Shown here in pieces: positions 51,876 to 58,245 of a DNA stretch of 64,000 bases. The stretch comes from JAQBQB01 sp963757185 (GTDB lineage Bacteria; Gemmatimonadota; Gemmatimonadetes; Gemmatimonadales; Gemmatimonadaceae). The position numbers were made by a program, and so were the translations under genes. Under the pieces are notes generated by a model, which made no database searches, was not told where the DNA came from, and was given only the letters and a program-made list of their open reading frames with translations. Location of the stretch: contig CAVWQI010000006.1 in NCBI GenBank assembly GCA_963757185.1, positions 62,001 to 126,000 on the forward strand, in the 5' to 3' direction. The stretch's first letter is position 1. Each line of letters begins with the position of its first letter.

Positions 51876-51909
51876 GCGCCAGAACTTATCATCGGCCTAT
51901 GTTTCTCGC

Positions 51910-52140
51910 ATGATCACGACCGTGACCGTCGAGGGGATGACCTGCCAGCACTGCGTGCGGGCCGTGTTCACCGCCCTGGCGGCCGTCCCCGGAATCGAAC
52001 GGGCCGAGGTGTCGATCGGATCCGCTCGAGCGGAGCACGATGGGAGCGTCACGGTCGAGCAGATCCGAGAGGCGATCGCCGTCGCGGGATACGCAGTGAC
52101 GGAGGGAACGACGAACCAGCGTTCCCTCCCGCTGGTCTAA
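51910..52140 (+). CDS. Heavy-metal-associated (HMA) domain protein, CopZ-like
   Basis: The product has 76 residues. The metal site is GMTCQHC (C12, C15) followed by a ferredoxin-like beta-alpha-beta fold (VRAVFTALAAVPGIERAEVS; VTVEQIREAIAVAGYAV). Such free-standing HMA proteins carry copper(I) or other soft metals to ATPases or regulators. No metal ATPase is in the window. It is divergent from the dehydrogenase gene, 34 bases between starts. A second HMA gene lies at 54489. Confidence 0.92.
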   Translation: MITTVTVEGMTCQHCVRAVFTALAAVPGIERAEVSIGSARAEHDGSVTVEQIREAIAVAGYAVTEGTTNQRSLPLV

Positions 52141-52183
52141 GGGCGACTCGCACGAATCGCGATCGCTGCAACGGCGAGACTCT

Positions 52184-52242
52184 AGTCGTCAGCGGCAGCG
52201 TCAGTCGTCAGGCTCCTGTCGCTGCCGGCTGTCGCTGACGCC
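52184..52242. repeat. Imperfect inverted repeat with CGTCAG motifs
   Basis: Two arms of 29 bases match at about 21 positions around a tiny loop. Both arms hold GTCAGCG and CAGCG units at close spacing. It lies between the HMA and mgtE genes, 44 bases after the HMA stop, without a T-run. It could end the HMA transcript or belong to the wider class of periodic inverted repeats here. Confidence 0.6.
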
Positions 52243-52372
52243 TACACCACTTCGTTACGCGCATCGATCTCTTTTAGGGCGGGGCAACTCACCCAAAAGG
52301 GTTGTCCACTAGAGGGGGCTTGTCTATGTTGCCCCCGCCGAACGCGACGAGCACCTAAAGCGGAGAGTGGCC

Positions 52373-53815
52373 ATGACGCCACCGCAGAGAAACCCAGAGG
52401 ACCGGCCGGTCGCGGCGCTCCTGGCGCCCGACATCGTCGCGCTGCTCGCGGAATCGCCGGCCGACATCGCGGTGGAAACGGAAGAGATCCACCCCGCCGA
52501 TCTCGCCGACGTCGCCGACGCGCTCGATCGCGAGCAGCTCCAGAAATTCCTCGCCGCGCTCGGACCGTCGCGCGCCGCGGACGTGCTCGAGTACATGGAC
52601 GAGGAGGTGAGGACCGAGTTCCTCGAGGGCATCACTCCGCGTCAGGCCGCCGAGCTCGTCACGCAGATGACGCCCGACGACCGCGCCGACACGCTCGAGG
52701 AGATCAGCGAGGAGCACGCCGAGGAAATTCTCTCCGAGATCCCGGCGGAGAAGCGGCAGGAGACGGAGCGGCTCCTCTCGTACGAGCCCGACACCGCCGG
52801 CGGCTTGATGACCACCGACTTCGTCTCGGTGTCCGCCGATTTTACCGTGGAGAAGACGCTCGACCTGGTGCGCGCGGTGGCGCGCTCGGGGCGGAAGGAG
52901 GCCATGTACGCGATCTACACGACCGACGAGACAAGCCGTGTCGTCGGCGTGATCTCGCTGCGCGAGATACTCGCCGCGCCGACCGGTGCCAAAATCGGCG
53001 ACATCGCGTGGAGCGAGGTCCAGAGCGTTCGCTCGAGCGCCGACCGCGAGGAGGTCGCGACGGTGATCGCCAACTACGACCTCGTCGCCGTCCCGGTCGT
53101 CAGCGAGTCCGGCCACATGCTCGGCGTGATCACCGTCGACGACGTGATCGACGCGATCCAGGAAGAGCAGACGGAAGACGTCCAGAAGTTCGGCGGTATG
53201 GAGGCCCTCGACGAGCCGTACATGCAGATCGGGCTCATCGCGATGATCAAGAAGCGCGCGGGGTGGCTCAGCGTCCTTCTCATCAGCGAGATGTTGACGA
53301 CGACCGCGATGCAGCACTTCGACGTCGAGCTTCAGAAAGTCGAAATGCTGGCGCTGTTCGTCCCCCTCGTCATGAGTTCGGGGGGCAACTCGGGCTCGCA
53401 GGCGACGTCGCTGGTGACCCGCGCGATGGCGCTGCGCGAAATCGAGCTCCGGGACTGGTGGCGCGTCGCGGCGCGCGAACTTCCGTCGGGCTTGAGCCTC
53501 GGCACGATCCTCGGCGTGATCGGCGTCATTCGAATCACGCTCTGGCAGTACTTGAAGACGCACTATCCGGGGTCGCCGATCGGATACAACTACGGCCCGC
53601 ACTGGTCGCTCATCGCCTTGACCGTCGGCCTCTCGCTCGTCGGCATCGTGACGTTCGGTTCTCTCGCCGGATCGATGCTCCCGTTCGTCCTGAGACGGCT
53701 CGGATTCGACCCCGCCAGCGCGTCGGCGCCATTCGTCGCGACGCTCGTAGACGTCACGGGGCTCAGCATCTATTTCCTTGTCGCGCTGATCGTCCTTCAT
53801 GGGACGCTCTTATAG
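52373..53815 (+). CDS. mgtE: Magnesium transporter MgtE
   Basis: The product has 480 residues from the ATG at 52373, with GGAG seven bases upstream. The N-terminal MgtE_N superhelix (IHPADLADVADALDREQLQ) is followed by two CBS domains (about residues 140-265, including YEPDTAGGLMTTDFVSV and LVAVPVVSESGHMLGVITV) and five membrane helices. The pore signature is SSGGNSGSQATSLVTRAMA. MgtE is a Mg2+-gated Mg2+ channel of the inner membrane. The 120 bases upstream form possible hairpins (GGGGGC/GCCCCC at 52314-52336) but I do not see an M-box riboswitch. Confidence 0.96.
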   Translation: MTPPQRNPEDRPVAALLAPDIVALLAESPADIAVETEEIHPADLADVADALDREQLQKFLAALGPSRAADVLEYMDEEVRTEFLEGITPRQAAELVTQMTPDDRADTLEEISEEHAEEILSEIPAEKRQETERLLSYEPDTAGGLMTTDFVSVSADFTVEKTLDLVRAVARSGRKEAMYAIYTTDETSRVVGVISLREILAAPTGAKIGDIAWSEVQSVRSSADREEVATVIANYDLVAVPVVSESGHMLGVITVDDVIDAIQEEQTEDVQKFGGMEALDEPYMQIGLIAMIKKRAGWLSVLLISEMLTTTAMQHFDVELQKVEMLALFVPLVMSSGGNSGSQATSLVTRAMALREIELRDWWRVAARELPSGLSLGTILGVIGVIRITLWQYLKTHYPGSPIGYNYGPHWSLIALTVGLSLVGIVTFGSLAGSMLPFVLRRLGFDPASASAPFVATLVDVTGLSIYFLVALIVLHGTLL

Positions 53816-53817
53816 GT

Positions 53818-53848
53818 AGGTAGACGGGTGCACCTGTCCACCTTTTTC
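53818..53848 (+). terminator. Rho-independent terminator of mgtE
   Basis: AGGTAGACGGGTG and CACCTGTCCACCT pair at 11 of 13 positions, followed by TTTTTCC. It begins three bases after the mgtE stop. A related hairpin (AGGTGGACGGGC...) follows the next gene at 54396. Confidence 0.8.
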
Positions 53849-53975
53849 CATCTGGACACATCCGTCGTCCTACCATATGGTGGAGTGCGGCGCCCCCATC
53901 ATCGAAATCGGGTGCCCGGCGTTCCGGACAGAGATCTCGATTCTGATGGTCACCCATGCCCTCATGGAGGTCCAG

Positions 53976-54368
53976 ATGGTCAAGCGTGTCGCGATGATCT
54001 TCGGTGTCGTCTTCATTCTTGTCGGACTGCTCGGCTTCACCGTGTCCGGCGGAATGGCGATGGGCGACCCAACCCATCCGTCAATGCTGCTCGGTTGGTT
54101 CCCGGTGAACCTGCTTCACAACGTGGTTCACATCCTGTTCGGCATCTGGGGTATCATGGCGGCGCGCGCCTACGCGTCGGCTCAGACGTTCTGCAAATTG
54201 GGCGGGTTCATCTACCTCTGTCTCGCCCTTCTCGGTCTCGTCGTCCCGACCGCGTTCGGTCTGATCCCGATCGGCGGTAACGACGTGTTCCTCCACACCG
54301 TGCTCGGCGTGCTGCTCGTGTGGGTCGGCTACGTCTCGAAGGACGAGACCGCGACGGCGACAGCGTAA
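53976..54368 (+). CDS. DUF4383-type four-helix membrane protein
   Basis: The product has 130 residues from the ATG at 53976, with GGAGG seven bases upstream. Four membrane segments are visible (VAMIFGVVFILVGLLGFTV; NLLHNVVHILFGIWGIMAAR; GFIYLCLALLGLVVPTAFGL; TVLGVLLVWVGYVS). The NLLHNVVHILFG block is typical of DUF4383 proteins. It is of unknown function. Related inverted repeats lie on both sides, at 53818 and 54371. Confidence 0.85.
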   Translation: MVKRVAMIFGVVFILVGLLGFTVSGGMAMGDPTHPSMLLGWFPVNLLHNVVHILFGIWGIMAARAYASAQTFCKLGGFIYLCLALLGLVVPTAFGLIPIGGNDVFLHTVLGVLLVWVGYVSKDETATATA

Positions 54369-54370
54369 AC

Positions 54371-54477
54371 CGGTGGACCGGTGGACCGGTGGACAGGTGG
54401 ACGGGCAACAGCCCTGTCCACCTGTTTCATTTTAGTGAGACGCCACATCGCTGTTTCCCGGTCCACCGGTCCACCCA
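54371..54477. repeat. Nested inverted repeat with 8-base tandem arms
   Basis: The left outer arm is a tandem of the 8-mer ACCGGTGG, three copies then variants. Its complement appears at the right end as GGTCCACCGGTCCACC. An inner hairpin, AGGTGGACGGGC (54396-54407) against GCCCTGTCCACCT (54412-54424), with GTTTCATTTT after it, probably terminates the DUF4383 gene. The outer pairing could form a larger competing structure just before the HMA start at 54489. Confidence 0.75.
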
Positions 54478-54488
54478 CTCGCCCGACC

Positions 54489-54698
54489 ATGCAGCCTCTC
54501 AACCTGACAATCGAAGGCATGACGTGTGCGCACTGCCTGCACGCCGTGCGCGGACGACTCGAGAAGACCCCGGGCGTGCACGTGAAGTCCGTGCAAATCG
54601 GATCGGCGGTGCTCGAGTACGACCCGAGCAAGACGAGCGTCGACGACATCGAAGAGGCGATCGCCGACGAGGGCTACACCGCCTACGTCGCCGGGTGA
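54489..54698 (+). CDS. Heavy-metal-associated (HMA) domain protein, CopZ-like, second copy
   Basis: The product has 69 residues. The metal site is GMTCAHC (C13, C16), with the fold continuing through LHAVRGRLEKTPGVHVKSVQ and SVDDIEEAIADEGYTAYV. It is related to the HMA protein at 51910 but clearly diverged. No ATPase or copper regulator is adjacent. It ends two bases before the stop of the convergent methyltransferase gene. Confidence 0.92.
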   Translation: MQPLNLTIEGMTCAHCLHAVRGRLEKTPGVHVKSVQIGSAVLEYDPSKTSVDDIEEAIADEGYTAYVAG

Positions 54699-54699
54699 G

Positions 54700-55488
54700 T
54701 CAGGCCGGTCGGCGCAGCCGAACCTGAAGAAAGTCCGCGACGACGCGCGCCCTCGCGAGACGCGGCCGGGCGCGAATGGCTTCGTCGCTCGCGTACGGCT
54801 CAGAGAGACGTTCTATCGCGAACCCGGTGTCGAGGGCGAGGTTGAGCCACGCCGACAGCGTCCGCGTGAATCGCGGCGTCTTGAACGGCTCGAGTCCGGC
54901 TTTCACCTCCGGCGGCGCCGAGCTGAAGATCCACTGCTCGACGCGACCGTCCACCTTCCCCCAGTAGTCGCCTACCTCGACGCCGATCTTCACGCCGCGC
55001 TCGTCGCGCACCGTGCGGCGAAAGGGCGTGTCGAAGCACGGATGTGAGATCGAGAACTGAAAGAATCCGCCGGGCCGAATCACGCGGAACGCTTCGGCGA
55101 GCACGAGATCGGTTTCGGGAATGTCCATCAGCGACATGAACGCCGTCGCGGCATCGAAGGCCGCGTCGGCGAAGGGCAATTCGACGGCGCTCGCGATTCG
55201 GTACTCGATCCCGCGCGGTTCGTCGCGCTCGGCCGAGATCGCGTGGGCAATGAATCGATCGGCGATGTCGATTCCGACAACGCGGGCACCGCGGTCGGCG
55301 AGGAGTCGCGTGTTGTACCCCTCGCCGCAGCCGATGTCGAGCACGCGCAGACCGGCGACGTCGGGCAACATCTCGAAGAAGGCCGGCGTGTTGACGAAGT
55401 CGCGGTAGATGTCGTACCCGGCGCGCGCGAGGCGAGTCCAGTTCTCGGCGTTGTCGTTCCAGTAGCGACCTACTTCACGGTGATCCAT
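54700..55488 (-). CDS. Class I SAM-dependent methyltransferase (UbiE/COQ5-like)
   Basis: From the ATG at 55488 the product has 262 residues. Motif I is RVLDIGCGEGYNTRLLADRG, with the acidic residue in VVGIDIADRF, motif II-III AVELPFADAAFDAATAFMSL and a post-motif block FRVIRPGGFFQFSISHPCFD. This pattern is typical of Methyltransf_11/25 enzymes acting on small molecules. The substrate is unknown. GAGAT precedes the ATG weakly. Confidence 0.9.
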   Translation of the reverse strand: MDHREVGRYWNDNAENWTRLARAGYDIYRDFVNTPAFFEMLPDVAGLRVLDIGCGEGYNTRLLADRGARVVGIDIADRFIAHAISAERDEPRGIEYRIASAVELPFADAAFDAATAFMSLMDIPETDLVLAEAFRVIRPGGFFQFSISHPCFDTPFRRTVRDERGVKIGVEVGDYWGKVDGRVEQWIFSSAPPEVKAGLEPFKTPRFTRTLSAWLNLALDTGFAIERLSEPYASDEAIRARPRLARARVVADFLQVRLRRPA

Positions 55489-55545
55489 GATCGGGATCTC
55501 TAAGAGTCGTCCGCGGCACAATCCAACCAACTCGGTATGGCGGGC

Positions 55546-56108
55546 AACAGCACAATCGCGGATACACGCAGATGAACGCGGGTGGGTGCGGATGGAGCAT
55601 TGGGGTTCGGCGGGTAACGAATGGATGCCATGGAGTTCCAGCTGACGTCCGATCTTGCCGGAATGGGCGAGCGGCTCACGCGTCAGGAACTCACGGGCTC
55701 CATCATTGGGGCGTTTTTTGACGTCTACAACTCTTTGGGGTACGGGCTACTCGAATCAGTCTACGCGGCGGGGCTGGAGGTGGAGTTGTCGGCGCGCGGG
55801 CACGTCGTCGAACGGGAGGTTTTCGTCGATGTCTACTACAAGGGCAACGCGATCGCCCGCCAACGGATCGACATGATCGTCGACCGGGTAGTCGCCATCG
55901 AAATCAAGGCAACCGAAGTTCTGCCACGCTTCACATACCGCCAGCTGCTCGCGTACTTGACGGTAACGCATCTAGAGGTCGGCCTGATCCTTCACTTCGG
56001 CCCGAGAGCCCGATTCTACCGAATGGTCTCCACCAATCGCCGTTCAAACCAGAGCGCTTCATCCGCGTAGATCTGCGCGCATCCGCGCAAATCCGCGATA
56101 GTGCTGTT
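55546..56108 (+). mobile_element. Inverted-repeat element enclosing a GxxExxY gene (CGCGGAT family)
   Basis: Two 49-base arms, 55546-55594 and the complement of 56060-56108, begin AACAGCAC and end GCGGATG. They match at roughly 35 of 49 positions. Each arm is a series of CGCGGAT/CGCAGAT motifs every 10 bases. Between them lies one complete gene (55621-56070) and almost nothing else, giving a 563-base unit. The repeated core CGCAGAT/CGCGGAT is shared with the empty inverted repeats at 46694 and 58109. No direct target duplication is obvious at the edges. The mobile-element label is inference from structure. Confidence 0.55.
55621..56070 (+). CDS. GxxExxY-family protein (PD-(D/E)xK nuclease-like)
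   Basis: The product has 149 residues (ATG at 55621; alternative at 55630). The family motif is G42-LL-E45-SV-Y48 within SLGYGLLESVYAAGLEVEL. The nuclease-like core is RQRIDMIVDRVVAIEIKATE with D84 and E94-I-K96, the D...ExK layout of PD-(D/E)xK enzymes. The end (YRQLLAYLTVTHLEVGLILHFG) completes the expected fold. The family is widely distributed and uncharacterised. The gene sits alone between the inverted arms of the element, and it has the only plausible catalytic function in that element. Confidence 0.9.
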   Translation: MDAMEFQLTSDLAGMGERLTRQELTGSIIGAFFDVYNSLGYGLLESVYAAGLEVELSARGHVVEREVFVDVYYKGNAIARQRIDMIVDRVVAIEIKATEVLPRFTYRQLLAYLTVTHLEVGLILHFGPRARFYRMVSTNRRSNQSASSA

Positions 56109-56134
56109 TCGCTGTTCGCCGTGCCGTCGTTCTG

Positions 56135-56845
56135 CTACCGCCTCAACAGCTGCTCGATCGCCGGCGCCGTCAGCTTCGCCATTAGCGCGTACCCCACCGC
56201 GTTCGGATGCACGCCATCCCCGCTCAGCTCCGGTCTCATGCCTCCGTGCCCGTCGTCCATGGCCGAGTGCAGATCCAGGTAGACCGCACCTGCTGAAGCC
56301 GCGTACTGCTTCAACCATGTATTCAACGCGATGATCTTTGGCGCGGGTTCCATCCCTCGCTTCCACGGATAGTCCGCGGCCGGGAGCACTGAGACGAGCA
56401 CCACGCGAATCCCGTTCGCCTTCGCCAGGTCCGTCATCGACGCCAGGTTGTCCTCGATCATCTCGAGCGTCGACGGCCCCGTGTTGCCCGCGATGTCGTT
56501 CGTGCCGCCGAGAATCACGACGACCTTCGGCTTGAGAGCGATCACGTCCTGACGGAAGCGCACGAGCATCTGCGGCGTCGTCTGGCCGCTGATTCCACGT
56601 CCGACGTACGGCTTGCCGGGAAACAACGAGTCGAAAAGCGGCGCCCACCCTTGAGTGATCGAGTTGCCCATGAACACCACTCGTTGCTCGCCGGCTTTCG
56701 GCGGACCGAGTTGGGCGTTCGCGCTCTGGTACCGCGCGAGAGCGGCCCAATCTGTTTGAGGGGTCTGGGCGACGCTTCCTGAAAGCGCGCCGAGCAGAAG
56801 CGCGAGGGACGCGATGGCCCCTGACGAGCGCGGATGACGTATCAT
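56135..56845 (-). CDS. Secreted SGNH/GDSL-type lipase or esterase
   Basis: The product has 236 residues with a signal peptide to about residue 27. SGNH blocks are in order: VVFMGNSITQGW with nucleophile S62 (block I), the glycine in YVGRGISGQTT (II), VILGGTNDIAGN with the asparagine (III), and SGDGVHPNAVGYALMA with the D-x-x-H pair (V). It is most like the acetyl-xylan esterase or platelet-activating factor acetylhydrolase type of SGNH enzymes. The substrate is unknown. Its 3' end is 27 bases from the right arm of the GxxExxY element. Confidence 0.93.
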   Translation of the reverse strand: MIRHPRSSGAIASLALLLGALSGSVAQTPQTDWAALARYQSANAQLGPPKAGEQRVVFMGNSITQGWAPLFDSLFPGKPYVGRGISGQTTPQMLVRFRQDVIALKPKVVVILGGTNDIAGNTGPSTLEMIEDNLASMTDLAKANGIRVVLVSVLPAADYPWKRGMEPAPKIIALNTWLKQYAASAGAVYLDLHSAMDDGHGGMRPELSGDGVHPNAVGYALMAKLTAPAIEQLLRR

Positions 56846-57001
56846 GGACGTGGGGGGGCGTTTGAGTGGTGGCCGGGCCCAAGGTGTTCGCGATTGGGCG
56901 TCGGCGCAAATCGGCCGCCTTCGCCACGTGCCTGTTCAGGTCGCCCGGCGCTTGGCACCCTCGTCAGATTTTTCTTTCTCTCTCAGAACCAGGTTCGTCC
57001 G

Positions 57002-58069
57002 ATGACACGCTTCGCCAACATCCTCGAGACGGTCGGCAACACGCCAGTCGTCAAGATCCGACGGCTCGCTCCAGACGGAATCGATCTCTACGTGAAGATC
57101 GAGGCCTTCAATCCACTCGGCTCGGTCAAGGATCGGCTCGCGCTCGGTGTGATCGAGGACGCGGAGAAGCGGGGCGCGCTCAAGCCGGGGCAAACGGTGA
57201 TCGAAGCGACGAGCGGCAACACGGGCATCGGGCTCGCCATGGTCTGCGCCGCGAAGGGATATCCGCTGGTCGTGACGATGGCCGAGTCGTTCAGCGTCGA
57301 GCGCCGCAAACTGATGCGCTTCCTCGGCGCGAAGGTCGTCATCACTCCGGCGCCGGCCGGCGGAACCGGCATGGTACAAAAGGCGAACGAGCTGGCCGAG
57401 GCGAACGGCTGGTTCCTCACGCGCCAGTTCGAGAACGAAGCGAACGCCGATTTCCATTCGCGCACGACGGCAAAGGAGATCGTCGCCGATTTCGCGGGCC
57501 AGCGGCTCGACTACTGGGTGACGGGTTTCGGGACGGGCGGGACGCTCAAAGGCGTGGCGCGAGTGCTGGCGAAGGAACGACCCGAGACGAAGATCGTTCT
57601 CGCGGAGCCGGCTGATGCGCCGATGGTCTCGAGCGGCGCGAAGCAAGCGCGGAACGCCGACGGCTCCCCGGCAGCCCGAAATCCGTCGTGGAAGCCGCAC
57701 CCGATCCAAGGCTGGAGCCCGGATTTCATCCCCAAGCTCACGGCCGACGCGCTCGAGGCGGGCAACGTCGACCGGATCATCACGATCGCCGGCGCCGAGG
57801 CAATGAAGACGAGCCAGGAGTTGGCGAAGAAGGAGGGAATCTTCGTCGGCACGTCGTCGGGCGCGACGTTCGCGGCCGCCCTGCAAGTGTGTCGCGACGC
57901 CGAGAAGGGCTCCACGGTGCTATGCATGCTGCCGGACACCGGAGAGCGCTATCTCAGCACGCCGTTGTTCGCCGACGTTCCGACGGACATGACTGAGGAA
58001 GAGAAGGCGATCCTGCAGTCGACGCCGACGTTCGCACAACCGCCCGTTGCGGCACCGGTCGGCGTGTAA
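57002..58069 (+). CDS. cysK: Cysteine synthase A (O-acetylserine sulfhydrylase)
   Basis: The product has 355 residues from the ATG at 57002. The PLP lysine is K43 in EAFNPLGSVKDRLALGV. Other family blocks are EATSGNTGIGLAMVCAAKGY, VTGFGTGGTLKGVARVL, IQGWSPDFIP and FVGTSSGATFAAAL. It makes L-cysteine from O-acetyl-L-serine and sulfide. It is about 30 residues longer than the usual enzyme, through an insert near 205-230 (AKQARNADGSPAARNPSWKP) and a longer C-terminus. No other sulfur gene adjoins it. Confidence 0.95.
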   Translation: MTRFANILETVGNTPVVKIRRLAPDGIDLYVKIEAFNPLGSVKDRLALGVIEDAEKRGALKPGQTVIEATSGNTGIGLAMVCAAKGYPLVVTMAESFSVERRKLMRFLGAKVVITPAPAGGTGMVQKANELAEANGWFLTRQFENEANADFHSRTTAKEIVADFAGQRLDYWVTGFGTGGTLKGVARVLAKERPETKIVLAEPADAPMVSSGAKQARNADGSPAARNPSWKPHPIQGWSPDFIPKLTADALEAGNVDRIITIAGAEAMKTSQELAKKEGIFVGTSSGATFAAALQVCRDAEKGSTVLCMLPDTGERYLSTPLFADVPTDMTEEEKAILQSTPTFAQPPVAAPVGV

Positions 58070-58108
58070 GGGCCTCTCCGCCTGGCCGGCTACGAACGGG
58101 GGCGGCAA

Positions 58109-58219
58109 AATTCAACGCAGATGATGCAGATTTGAAAAGCAATGCCGCAGATAAAAAAACCTTTATTCGGTTTTTCTCTGCGGCATTGTTGTTTGTTGCT
58201 GCGGCATCTGCGTTGAATT
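58109..58219. repeat. CGCAGAT-family inverted repeat (empty form)
   Basis: The left arm starts AATTCAACGCAGATGATGC; the complement of the right arm starts AATTCAACGCAGATGCCGC. Both arms then carry an AATGCCGCAGA unit followed by an A-run. It lies between the convergent cysK and kinase genes. The arrangement (two CGCAGAT units about 30 bases apart, then an A-rich spacer) is the same as at 46694-46812. Confidence 0.85.
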
Positions 58220-58245
58220 CCTCTCGCCTTGCCGAGTGGCCCGCG

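Noticed and set aside
52255..52372. Mg2+-sensing M-box riboswitch before mgtE
   Set aside because: The region can form GC hairpins, but I could not find the conserved M-box blocks, and it is shorter than the usual aptamer.
54368..54480. CRISPR array
   Set aside because: Repeat units are only 8 bases and contiguous, with no spacers. It is a tandem/inverted structure.
55546..56108. Classical insertion sequence
   Set aside because: There is no DDE, HUH or serine/tyrosine recombinase, and no clear target duplication at the edges. Only the GxxExxY protein is present.
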